Shown: positions 36,527 through 50,700 of the stretch, one piece after another | Position numbering within the stretch: the first letter of the stretch is position 1 | Layout: every line of letters begins with the position of its first letter | DNA from: Megalonaias nervosa | Lineage: Eukaryota; Mollusca; Bivalvia; Unionida; Unionidae | Direction of reading: 5' to 3' | DNA: 64,000 bases | NCBI GenBank assembly: GCA_016617855.1 | Contig: JAECUM010011048.1 | Span: 33,735 to 97,734, forward strand | Made by a program: the position numbers and the translations under genes | The notes under the pieces: generated by a model | What the model saw: only the letters and a program-made list of their open reading frames with translations | Database searches by the model: none | What the model was told of the DNA's origin: nothing

Positions 36527-39500
36527 CATTTGGATTTTTAATGTAGCTTTAACAATTTTTCAGTCATATTGCTATGATGTCTGCAGTGTAGCAGTTTATA
36601 GTGATGTCTAGCACTGGGGCATCATGCTGCAGACATGTAGCATCATGTCCCACCCAGTCACATTATCCTGAAACCAGGTTGACAAGTCCTAACACTAACC
36701 TCTTAATGCAGAGTGTCTAGCAAGGCAGCTGTTAGTACCATTTTTAGAAGTCTTTGGTATGACTCAGTCGGGGTTCAAACACGTGACCTCCTGCATCAGA
36801 GGTGGATGCTCTAACCACTAGGCCACTGGAGTTGACCTGAGCTTCATGTCACCTTTCAACCCATTCTTTATCTGTTAGCATAATTTTGGTCAAAAGGCCC
36901 ATATTGGTATCACATTATATCCAGAATCATGTTGTAAAGCTGGCCATAACAGCAAGGGAGAGCTTTGGATGCTTCAAGGTATAAATATTGTTTCACATGA
37001 CAAAGTTGTATGAATACAAACTAAATTCAGTCAGGCACCTCATGAAGTTTAGTGTAAAATACTGTCTATTAACCAGTAATGTGGCAAACCTAAAAATCTT
37101 CCTGACCCATCTGTCCAAAGGAAAGGGAACTGCAACCCATGGGAAAACCAGTAATATTGCAAACCCAATGCATAATGCTAGTCTAATCCCCTTTGGTTAA
37201 ATTTGTTTCTCCTGCACTCATACACATGGAAAATTTTATAACTGAATAGCAAGCATGCTGATTTTATTTAAAGACATTATCAAAGTATTGACAACACTTA
37301 TAAGTTTAATGTTTTTCTGAGTTTATCATGGTATAAACTGTCAGATGCAGAATCACACAGCAAATAATGCCTGAAGAGTGCTATGCAAGCTCTGTGAGTC
37401 AACAAACTGACAGTTTATACCATGATAGACTCAGAAAAAGACAACATTAAACTCTTATAATTGCATTTCTTTATAATTTTATTTATTCTTTATTTTTATT
37501 TTGTGTTTTGAAAGATATTTTATGTCAGTTTTAGACCCTTCTTTAAGTGTATGAACTCTTGTTGAGCGTGTCTGGTACATAGTTATTTATAGAACAGGGG
37601 ATTCCCCATCTGGAATATAATAGCTATGTCAGCATCAAACAAATTCTAAAAATGATAGGCAATCTAAGGTTTTGAAAATTCCACATTATAGTTTTAATAT
37701 CTTATCTAAACTGGCTTATGTGATCTGAGTAAAAGTTCAATATTCAAAACCCACTTTTGGCATTTTTTGCTGTGTGATTCAGCAACTGACAGTTTATATC
37801 AAAATAAACTTAGAAAAACAACAATAAACTCTTAAATAAATGCAGCTGGGTCTGATCACATGATTATGTTCTGAACAATAGAAAGCTTCTTTACATTTAT
37901 CAACTGATGCAACTGCAATTATTGATTGATTAGGACGGCTAAAGTGATACTAATTTACAAAAGATCAGAAGGAGGAACAATCTCCATGACCCCATTTCCT
38001 GTCATAAACAGATTAGTCTAAACAATCTCCATGTATAACACTATTCATGACCCCATTTCCTGTCATAAACAGATTAGTCTAAACAATCTCCATGTATAAC
38101 ACTATTCATGACCCCTTTTCCAGTTATAAACAGACTGGTCTAACAATCTTCACACATACTGCTATTCATGACCCCTATTCCTGTCGTATACAGACTGGTC
38201 TAAAGAATCTCCATGTATAACACTATTCATGACCCCTTTTCCTGTTGTAAACAGACTGGTCTAAAGAATCTCCATGTATAATGCTATTCACAACCCATTT
38301 TCTGTCACAAACAGACTGGTCTAAACAATCTCCATGTATAACGCTAGTCATAACCCTTTTTCCTGTCATAAACAGACTGTGCTAAACAATCTCCATAAAT
38401 ATTGCTATTCATGATCCCTTTTCCTGTCATAAACAGTCTGTTCTAAGCAACAAGTTTATAATATTATTACACATTTTATTTTCTTTTTATGTCAATGGAG
38501 AATTCATGTCAATATCTGAATTACTATTTGATGAATTAATGTAATGATTTCCCTTTAAAAGCACATTCTTTTATTGTTCAATGTAGTACCATCATTGGAA
38601 CAATATCCAAGGAAGATAACTGTTAAATGATCTTATCATATACCTAAATCTAAGTAGCCTCTCATGACATATAAAATTGACCTGATTTTGTTGTTGTTAT
38701 GGGATTTAATGTCATTTTTCAGCACATGATAGGCCACACATGGCAGCCAGCATAATTGGTGGAGAACCCAGAAAACCCCTGGAGAGAACCACCAACTCGA
38801 GGGTTGCTACTTGCAAGCTTCTCATGTACCCACACTGGCCAAGCCCAAGACCAAAACAAAACTGACCTGAGTGACCAGGGATATATACATACACTTTTGT
38901 TACTAATTTTAGTAAGACTACAATTTTTGTTACTATTATTATTAATGTAAAATATATTTGGGGAGAAAATAGATATTATGCCGTAATACACATGACAGGA
39001 CTAAAATCTCTTCAAATAAAAGTATGATGATCCCCACTCTACACCCAATTTGAACTGGAAATTGATCCAAAATATTTTGAAATTCAATTCTTGTTCATTT
39101 TACTTACACAGATCTTGATACCCTCGGCAAATTCAAGTTGTGTTTACCCAATTTTAAATGACCATGATAAAGTATTATGCATGGGTCATACTGCACTCAA
39201 AATTTCAGGTAAAGTGACTTCTTTCTCATGTCTAAATAGGGCAGATGCTGTGGTGGTTCGGTGGGTAAAGTGTTTGACCTGTTACCAGAAGGGTGCATGT
39301 TCTATTCCTACCATTGGATCAGCTTGAGTCCGATACTATGTATCCTTCAGCAAGGTACCTTTCTTGCCTCACCATGATATAAACTTAAAAAGAGTTCCTA
39401 ATCCACAAAAGAGCAAAATCCTAAATTGGGCAAATTGAGGGGAAACTGGATCAAGTGAGGGGAAACTTACAAGAAGTGAGTAATGGGAAAATAAATTTGT

Positions 39501-42500
39501 CAATAGGATTTGGCTAGCTCTGCAATTTAAAGGATTAAAATGCACAAAACACTCATCATACTCTATGAAAATATTAAAATCTTTTCTGTCCTGAATCCAA
39601 AAAGCTTCTATACAGGTTTGTTAAAACAGAATTAGATGGTAATTTTGAAATTATGTAACTGTTCCAGAAAATAGGTGACTGCCAGTAATACTTTCTGATG
39701 GCAAATCATTGCACCCTACTTTTTCAAGTCAAAGATTCAATAAATTCATTATTCTCTTCATAGCTTTAGTCTCAAATCTTCTTTAATAAAAATATGATTT
39801 TGTACTGTAGTTGAAAAACCTGAGGATTTTCCTAGCCTCACTGAATCAAACTACCCTTCAAATCTAAGAATTCTACTCTAAGCAAGATTTTGGAAAAGGT
39901 CAGCACAACTGATCGTTACAAATTGGTATCATTCATTTCTTTCTCTTCTGTCTGAAAAATACACCATCTATAATGAAACTTCCATTAGCAATACCTGTGA
40001 ACAAGCCATTAATGTAAACATATTTATACAATACTTTATAGGTCACAGTAGAATGTATTGGTACAAACGAAGGAAATTATGCCCCTTTCACTTACACAGG
40101 CACTTAGTGTTCCAGACTTACAATTTGCAATAATTTCATGCAGAATCAACCACCATTATTACCATACAGATTTTATGTGGTCAGTTCAAAATATAAACAA
40201 AAACATATTGTGCATTTACTTACGTAAGTGTAAGTTTGTAGTAAGAACACTGATTAACCTCTTAACCAATTAGTAACTTTATCACACTGATTAACCTCTC
40301 AACCAATTAGTGACTTTATCACATTTTTGGAAAACCTCATATAAGCATTAGTCATCTGCACTGAACTTTACCAGTCCCTTGTATGGCAAAGATCCCACAG
40401 TACCACATGAGAGGTCATGTTGAATAGGGTTAGGGCACCAGCAGTCACTAAACTCTGCATGTAAGTTTAATGCATATGTCTACCCATTTTTGCCTATAAT
40501 GATAAGTTTTTGTGCCTATCAACACGAGTTTTGTGTTGAAAAACTATACAAAGTTCATTATTTTGGGCAGAATATCAGCTGGGTCAAGTATGAAAGGGGG
40601 TGGAGTAAACAATTTGATTTGGGTAAAGGTTAAGTCAACTTTGCTTTCCTGTCATGCTTAAGTTAAATTTCATGGATAACAGTGATTATTTCACCTTAAC
40701 AACCATCCCAACCTCCTGTAACAAGACCGTTGATTATGATAAATAAACAATGTCATATTAGAGACCCAGTCCCATATTGTAAACATTTTGTTGACAACAA
40801 AAATCTAGTTCAATGTTACATCATTCAGACATTGTGCAATAACATTAAGATCTTACAGGTTTCCATGATCATTGTAAAGTCTGATTCATGTCAAGATACA
40901 GTCCTAGATCTGAGCTTCAGTTTCTTCCTCAAAGAATTTAGAGAATACAGAGCCTGATACGAGTATTATGGTTTTAAGTGAATACAGGGCCTCATATGGC
41001 AATTATAGTTTCAAGTGGATACAGGGCCTGATATGACAATTATGGTTTCAAGTGGATACAGGGCCTGATATGACAATTATGGTTTCAAGTGGATACAGGG
41101 CCTGATATGACAATTATGGTTTCCTCATATGACAATTATGTTTTCCACAGGACCCAATATGACAATTATGGTTTAAAATGGATACAGGGCCTGATATGAC
41201 AATTATGGTTTAAAATGGATACAGGGCCTGATATGACAATTATGGTTTCAAGTGGATACAGGGCCTGATATGAAAATTATGGTTTCAAGTGGATACAGGG
41301 CCTGATATGAAAATTATGGTTTCAAGTGGATACAGGGCCTAATATGACAATTATGGTTTCAAGTGGATACAGGGCCTGATATGACAATTATGGTTTCAAG
41401 TGGATACAGGGCCTGATATGACAATTATGGTTTCAAGTGGATACAGGGCCTGATATGACAATTATGGCTTCAAGTGGATACAGGGCCTGATATGAAAATT
41501 ATGGTTTCAAGTGGATACAGGGCCTCATATGACAATTGTGGGTTTAAGTGGAAACTAGAAGATCTGAAATAACAATTGTGGGTTTAAGTGGAGAATACAA
41601 GGCCTGATATGGCAAATGTGGTTTTAATAAGTGGAAACAGAAGAGGGTTATGTGACAATTGTGGTTTTAAGTGGAGACAACTGGGCCTGATTTGAGAATT
41701 GTAGATTTAAGTGGAGAATACAGGGCCTGGTATGTGAATTCTGGGTTTAAATGGAGAATACAGAGCCTTATTTAACAACTCTGGATTTAAGTGGTGCTTA
41801 CAGGGATGGATTACATGCCACTTGATTTAACAATTGTGGTTATAAGTTGAGAATGCATGGCCTGATTTGAGAATTAGAGGATTCAGGGCCTGATTTCAGA
41901 ATGGTGGGTTAAAATGGAGAGTACAGGATGCCTGATAAGACAATTCTGGTTTGAAGTGAAGAATACTAGCCCTGATTTGAGAATTGTGGGTTCAAGTGGA
42001 GAATACAGGCTGTCTTATATGACAATTGTGGTTTTAAGTGGAGAATATAGAGCCTGATTTGACAATGGTGGGTTCAAGTGAAGAATACTGGGCCTAATTT
42101 GAGAAATTTACCCTGAAGTGGAAAATACAGGGTCTGATAAGACAATGGTGGTTTTAAGTATAAAATACAGGGCTTCATATGACAATTGTGGTTTTAAGTG
42201 GAAAATACTGCGCCTGATATGGCAATTATAGTTTAAAGTGGAAATGTAGGGGGTGATATAATAATTGTGGTTTTAAGTGATGCCAACAGGCCCTCAATGA
42301 GAATTTTGACTTTAAGTGGAGACTTAAGGGCCTGATAGGAAAACTGTAGTCTTAAGTGGAGACAACAGGGCTAATGTAAGAATTGTGAGTTTAAGAGGAA
42401 AATACAGGGCCTGATTTGACAAGTGTGGGTTTAAGCTAAGAATATTGGATGCTTGATTTAAGAATAACTGGGGTTTTAAGTGGAAAATACAGGGCCTTAT

Positions 42501-45500
42501 ATGACAATTGTGGTTTTAAATGGAGAATATAGAGCCTGATATGACAATTGTGGTATTAAGTGGAGAATACAGCACCTGATATCACAATTATCATCTGAAG
42601 TGGAGAATACAGGGCCTGATATGACAATTGCAGTTTTAAGTGGAGAATACAGGTCCTGATTTGACCATTGTGGGTATAAAAAAAGAATACAGGCCATGAT
42701 TTGAAATTGTAGGTGTATTTGGAGAGTACATAGTCTGATTTTTCAGAACTATAGGTTCATGTGGAAAATACATAGCCTGTTTTTTCAGAATTGTGGGTTC
42801 ATGTGGAGAATTCAAAATGCCTAATAAAACAATTCTGGGTTTAAGTGGAAAATACAGGCCTGATATGAAAATTGTAGTTTTAGGTACAAAAAAACAAATG
42901 GGGCCCAGTATGACAATTGTGGGTTTAAGTAAAGAATACAGGGCCTGATATGAAAAAGATGTTTTTTCAGTAGAAAATGTAGAGACTGCTACAACAATTG
43001 TGGTTTTTAATAAGAATTACAAAGCTACATATTACATGTGGTTCTAAGAGGAGAATACAGAGCCAGATATGGAGGCTACAGGGCCTGATATGAGAAATGT
43101 GAATTAAAGTGGAGACTATAAAGGCCTGATATGAGAATTGTGGGTTTAAATGGAGAATTCAGGTTCTAATTTGACAACTGTGGATTAAACTGGAGAATAC
43201 AGGGCCTTATTTGACAACCGTTGGTTTTAGTGCAGAATAGAGGATGCCTAATTTGAGAACTGTGGGCTAAAGTGGAGAATACAGGGGCCTGATTTGACAA
43301 CTGTGGATTTAAGCAGAGAATACAGAGCCTAATATAATAATTGGGCTTTTAAGTGGAGAATATAGGGCCTGATTTGAGAATTGTGGTTTGAGGCGGAGAG
43401 TACAGGGCCTGATTTGACAATTATGGGTTTAAGTAGAATACAGGGCCTGATTTAAGATTTTTGTTTTGAAGTGAATAATTTAAATAAATAATTTCTAACA
43501 ACTACAGGTGACTCCACAGACTGATCATTAAACAGGAACTAATAATTGTTTAACTCATGCTATATATACTAATTTCACTTGCCTGAGGACACAATAGAAT
43601 TTCCTAAGGAAAAACCCAGGTCTTGGACTCAAATCCAAGTAAACATCTTGTTAGCTTCCTAGAATCATATCAAAAATAAGGTCGGCATTACCCTCAATCA
43701 TGGACACAAATAAACACACAATACAGACACACTGCTGTTACTGTTGCTGTATTTGAGTTTAATGTCACTTTACAGCATAGACATACATAACAATGGAAGA
43801 TACAATTAAATGTAGTTAAAAGTACATGTGAAATAAATTAGGTACTTTTAGCTACATTTAATGATGCTGACCTGAAAAATGACTCAGTTACAGATAGGAT
43901 AAAATTCACCATGCTGTGTGGAATGAACTATAGTTTCTGACATAATACCAAATAGCTCAACTTTGTGTGAGTGTGTGCCCATCTCTCAAAATATTTTGTA
44001 TGGTGTGTAATTAATGTTGGAGAGACCTTAAGTTGTTGTATGGGTGAATTTATTTTTGGTATATATCTTTTGTTGCTCTTGTTCTTTGATTTTATAACAA
44101 CTATATAAAGCACAGCAGAAGACGACATGGGTGCATTCTTTTTAAAAGTAGTTCCTAGTGCATGGGCACCATGACTGAGATGACCTTACTGAGACAACCA
44201 GACTGAGATAAGAAAAGTAAGGTTAACAAGACAGCTAGATTTCCCTACTGCTTGTGTGAGAATATTAAAGCATCTACTATGAATGAACAAATGTACTAGT
44301 AAACCTTAAAATTAGAACTTATGCTATATCAAAAATACTAATTTTATTGGAAATTTTTTCATCAGCACAAAAAATACAGTGAGTAGTAAATCCACAAACA
44401 TTATATTTATTTAATTTTGTTACAGTATTTACCTTTCATTCAAACTCTTAAAAAATATTTTCTTTTTTCACAGAAAAAATAAAAAGCCCTGGGTCAATGT
44501 AAGTTTTACTCAAACAGCATATTTTACTCAATGTATATAGTTTATGCAGACCTGCATTTGTACATTTTATCTAAAAATATTTCTATTTTATGAACTTTTT
44601 CTTCAATTATAAATTACAAATTATTCATCTGAACTCTATAGGCCTCAGATATACATCTGGTATCACTGTCTGATTTCTTCCGATACACATCTGGTATAAA
44701 CTTTTACCACCTCTATTAAAAGTTGAATTTTGGACAGATAAACACCCATATGATTCACCCAATCTTAAGACAGTAAAAAAACTGCATATTTTTCTAGGAA
44801 GAAGTAAAATTATAACAAAATCTAGGAATCAGATGAATTTTATTTATCAATTAAAACTTGTAAACACAACTGTAATACAAGTGCAATTCAAAATGGCACC
44901 CCCATAGCTGGAAACACATTTAAAGCTATTTAATTTTTAAAATTGCCATGAAATTGACATATTTATGTTGACTGAGGTCAGATGGCACAAAATAGTGTGT
45001 TTCTATTGTTAAATGGGTAAATGATTCTATGATTTTACATGGGTGCAAAACAGGTCTTGGAACTTTAAAAGATGTCCATTTGATGAATTAAATTTAACCA
45101 TCAAAAACCAGGAAAAATAATATTGTGGAAGTTTATACATCATGAATAAATTATATGTATTGAACGTACCAGTTCAGGTAATTTTTAAGTAACTGCTGAT
45201 AAATTAATAATCTGGAATTTATTCAGATTTTGGAGGGGTTTCCTCATGTTGCTAAAAATTAGTAAGATATGAAATGCCTGTTTATAATGGCTACAGATAA
45301 ACAATGTATATTTCTCTGCATTATGTATATATTCCTTATTGTATGGACACAAATGTTAAATTTCCTGAAATAAAAAGGCCAATCCAAAACCTGTGGTTCT
45401 AAAAAGTCAATGGCATGAGTTATCTCCCTTGCTTTCATTAAGTGAGAAGACAAGATACTTCAAATGAAAATAAACCGGATCATATTGCTTACTGTTCTAA

Positions 45501-47007
45501 CTATACTGAAAATCATTAACAGATGTAGACCATGCTCATAATGAAACTCATAAGGCATCTTCATGATACAAGTCTATTTACCAATTTTACTCAAAATCAG
45601 ATAAAATGTAGTCAGTAGAATTATAACAAATTGAACCAATCAGAACTAAGATAACCTCATTATTATAAATGGATCCCACCAAATATCAAACTCTTATGAG
45701 ATTTTGATTAAGCCTACATTCCAAGCTTGATCAGAAATATTTCTTCCAGAATGGTAACAAGATATAGGTTCACCTCATTAACATGTATCTTGCTTATTTT
45801 CAAATTTTTGTGAGACCATGAGCATGTTTATTCCAAGTTTGAACAAAGTCAGATTAAAAAAATATAGTTCAGTCAATCAGATGCAAGTTCAACTTATTAT
45901 TATGTACTTTTCTCACTCAATATAAAAATTTTATGAGATTTTGATGATATAAGGACTTATTCCGAGTTTGATCAAAATCAGATCAAAACCATAGTCTCCA
46001 GGGTAGTTACAAGGAAATGTTGATGGACAGATGGATGACAAACACAGCACAATACCATAATATAACAGGACATTATGGTCAAGTGAACTAAAATAGCACA
46101 AAATGGATACCAAGAGTATATGTTGTCCATCTAATTTATCTTGAGTATTTCACAGAGTAAGGTTTTTAAAAAACAGATTTTGCAGCTTGTCTATAATTAG
46201 AACTTTACTCTTTGTAGCAAAAGATAGAAAAATTAAAGAAACTTATTTTCAACCAGTAACATTGCCATACAAAGCATTTTCTGTAGATAAATCAAATATT
46301 CAGTTCTTAAAACATTTTTCTGATCAACAGAATTTGAACTCACCCTTCTACTGTCCTAGAGAGTGTGACTGAATATAATGACAAAACAACACCGCAGTAG
46401 CCATCAAGTTCAAACTGAAATGAAAATTAAAAAGAAGAATCTTAGTTTTGATAAATTCATCATGTTAGTAATATACTACTTCTAGGAATATTGTTAAGTG
46501 GCATACAACATGCATACTTTAATGCTTAGAAATGCCTTGAATGATAATATTCTCATTAAATGAAGATCTTGAATGAAAAAAAAAATTAAAATTCCATCCA
46601 GGATGCTATGAATATTGATTTTTGTGAGAGTAATTTTAACAAAAATGACATTACACCTTGTGATTATTCAAAAGGTGAAAACAGTTAAAATAGGTATAGA
46701 AAGAAATGAACAAAGAAAATATCATGTAGACTGACTTGATCCTTAGGTGAGTGTAATCACCTGCATTTTTCACCTTTGGGCAAGGGTAAGATGCACAGGC
46801 TTAAAATGCCATTATTCGACCACTATTTAAAATTAAATGTTGAGGACAGCATTACTGTTATAAAATTATGATACCAGGTAACAACAATATCGATTTACTC
46901 AGATGACAAAAATAATGATAATAATAAATGATAATGATGCTGCTGCTGGTGGTGATAATAATGTGGAGGGAGGATAAGAGAAAATGTTAATGCTCACCAC
47001 TCATGCC

Positions 47008-47066
<59 letters not shown>

Positions 47067-47694
47067 TTATAGTATGTACACTGTATCAATGATATACCAT
47101 GAGATGCATAAATTGTTCATTAAAAGAAAATGAGGCTTGCCGAGTTTCCTTTTAATGAAAAATTTATACAATGATTGGTATATTATTGATACAGCATACA
47201 TACTATACATATATTTTATTTATATCACATCAAATACATATATTTGCCATTTGAACAGAGTTAAGATTTACTACAGGCAGCTGTGTATTGGCTGAGTGAC
47301 TGAACTCCTCACATCCCCCAAGTGTGTCTGCTACAAAATGTAGTTCTATGCCTTTTGTGGCTATTCACAATCACCTTTACATATTAATAAGTTGATTGTT
47401 TTCTTTTTTTTAGTTTCTATTTTCTTCACATTGATTAAATCAATATAATACACAATTATGATTTAAACATGAAAGATGGTTTTAATGAAGAAAGTAAAGC
47501 ACTAGCAACACTTGGTTAGCTATGCCATTCACATGGACGTTAACCATTCACGTACCGGCGCATGGAAATTAATGTGGAATAGAAACTAAGCCAGATGATG
47601 AACCAACAAGAGGTAATTAAAATATTTTAATATATTTACAGTTGATCTAAGTCATTATTCTGCTTTAATAACAGTACCACCAATCATAAAACTT

Positions 47695-47732
<38 letters not shown>

Positions 47733-50700
47733 CTTTGGTCGGTTTGACTTTAAAACTCACTCTCTCGTCCTTTGGTCAGTTTGACTTAAATTTTACCATC
47801 ATTCATATGTCCAGAGACAACCTGGGATGACATAATCAAAAATCCTCTACGCTATTCTTTTCATAGATTTTCACCCATATCTTGCTACACTGGTTGGGGG
47901 GGGGGGGGCTTTGGACATTTTCATATTTAATTAATATTTTTTAGAACATTATAATAGGTTTAAGAAACAACAACAACAACATTAAACACATCACAGTATG
48001 TGTACTATGCAACCAAGAAATATACCGTATAATGTTGACAGTGTTTGCAAACTTGTATCTTTGATTATATAAACACTGTAGATAAATCCCAAAGAAAGTG
48101 CACACATACCATTACGACAAATCATATTCTTGTAGGTTACATGGTGTAAGTTCAATTTCAAGGTTTTCATCCAACTCAAAAACTTTTTCTCTCTCACTCC
48201 AGATTTCTGCGTAGTTTTTTTCCATTATGCATGAGAGGGGAGGGGGAAAAAGAAAGCAGAAAGGATTGCGATGAAATTGTGTACTATATTAAATTCATTT
48301 GGAAAACAGGGATTATTAATGCTTTTTATCGCTATTTTCATATGTCACTAATGATTGTGTGGAAATTCATCATTGATCTAGAATGAGTAGCACACAGTTG
48401 CGACAATGTTTATATATGCGCATTATTGCGCCATGGACAGATCACAATTTGATATACCAATAGTACTGGTATATCAAGTTGCTTTATACCAACACTTTAA
48501 ATGCCATGTTATTTTTAATAGGTGGGATAGATAGATAGATAGATAACTGTATCAAATATTCAAATATTACATATGTAGCATTTTCCATAGGTTTTGAAAT
48601 TTTACATGATTTCAAAGAAGTTAAAGAGGATGTATTCTCATGAATGCTGATTAAATAACAATTACAGAATTACAGAACTAGAACAAATGAAAATTGCAAG
48701 CATGTTTCCATGCAATCTGATATCACATGTCTCAATTTTGTTCAGTTACAGATGATGATAGTGAGGAAAGCTTTATATAATATATTTCCTTTCTTCTGAC
48801 AGGATCTTATATAAGAATTTTTTTATCACATTTTCATTATCCATTTCATAATGGAAATAGTTACTGTACAAAAGACAGTAATAGTTACTGTACAAATAAT
48901 GGAAATACAATGCTGTTTCTGTGTATCAAGCCATTCTATACCATTGTCATAGGAGCATAAAAGCAAATAATGTAATGTTCATGCTAGAAAACATAATCAC
49001 AAATCCTGCTGATATTTTGTCACTGACACGGAAAATGGATCCAAAATTTTCCACCTGCTGATCAAGGTATGTTTCAGACTTTTCTCTTTCATTTTCTCTA
49101 TGCTGCTGCTCCTACTTCTCTCAAAAATTGTAGATTTCAAGACATTATGATATAAATTGGAGGTGGAAAGAGGAGTCTCTCATCCCTCATTATTGTTTGT
49201 AGTATGGACAAGTTGAGTAGGAAATCAAGCATTTTTATCTGTATCATGCAAGTGCTTACTTTAATGATTATAAAATATAACAAAGCTCTTAACTTTAAGA
49301 GAGCAACTAAATTAAACAAATGAAACTTTTTTCTTTTGGGAAAAAAATGCAGACTGTGCCTCTTTAAACTGAGAAGTTTATTGAAAACATAACAAGTATC
49401 AAAGTTTCATCTTGAAGTATTCTATTAAAATAACATGTAAAATTGCGGACACATATATCAATCTCACAGTCTTGGACTACAGTGTTGTGAAATAAGTGTC
49501 TCATGAATGGACTGATGCTCTACTGTCTGAACTTAAAAAATTAAAAATAAGACCTTTTCTTCATTTTAACTGATAAATGCTCAAACCATATCTGATATTC
49601 CTGAGAGATAAGATGTTCAAATCAGCTATTGTGGCAGTGATACTGGATACAAGATCAGTACCATTTTCACTTAGGACAAACTAGACACCATTAAGCAACT
49701 TTTGGTGTTTATATGACCATCCATTCAGAATAATTATGTTTATATGACCATCCATTCAGAATAATTAGTAACCATATTTTCAATATGTTCATTGTGGCAG
49801 CCATATTTGAGGTCAGATCAGCACAATTTCATACAGGACAAACTAGATAGCCCAATTAGTCTTCTGTGAAACACCATGCTGATATAATCTTCATTTTGGA
49901 GAAGAAGCAATAACAAGATTTCCATGATGACTGTCATGATGGCCATACTTGATGTCAGACAGACACAATTTCATCTAGGACCAACTAGACATTATAAAGA
50001 CGTCTTTTAGTGAAAATCCCAGGTTGATATAACCATCCAGTCAGGAGCAGTAATGATAACAAGGCTTTACTGCATATCAGATTTCTACAATTTTATTTAG
50101 GATCAACTAGACCTTGGGATAAATGTGTATGTAAATTTTCATTGCAATCCTCCAAGTAATTTAGTTAGATTAGTGATAACAAACTGGTGGTTATGGATGT
50201 AACAGTGTAAGGCAGATAGCAGGCCATCTCATAAGCTATTAAGATCTACAGCTAGAAGAGCTAAACACATCCTGAAAATATATTCCGAGAATAGGACAGT
50301 CCCAATACCCCTCTTTCACAATATATGAATCCCATGACCTAAGTGCAAAACTTAACCAAGGATGATGGACAGACAGATCAATGAACAAATGGACAGACAA
50401 GATTAACATTTAATCTTATGTCCCTTCCATGTTTGAGACAGGGCATAAACAAGAGTGATGGCCAAAAGAATTTTCAGGAATCCAAGAAAAAAATCGTTTC
50501 TTCCTTTAAACTGCTGAGCTTAACACTCAGCAGTTTAAAGGAAGAAATGATTCCATCTCTGAAATTCTTGAGTGATAACAAGAACTTCAAGATGTCCATC
50601 CTAATCAAAAGCAGCAACAGACAGCAGGTTGGCATGATAAATGTACAGGTCAGGAACCAGGGGAGTGACACATAGGATCGACAGCTGGCAGAAAACTACT

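Larger units (their letters stand above)
36071..46343 (-). other. MINDY4 intron 6
   Basis: The largest intron, 10.3 kb. It holds SINEs at 36488, 38686 and 39243, a foldback at 37300-37461, minisatellites at 37985-38445 and 40935-43470, and a partial dispersed repeat at 43575-43730. A 37-bp direct duplication lies at 40240-40320 ('actgattaacctcttaacca'). A relic of the family B SINE tail is possible at 43740-43780. The stretches 39421-40934 and 43781-46343 otherwise show only diverged repeats of about 130 bp at 45640-46080 ('gagattttgat...ttccaagtttga'). Confidence 0.8.

Noticed and set aside
36326..36529. His/Thr-repeat frame
   Set aside because: A translated CA tail of the family A SINE.
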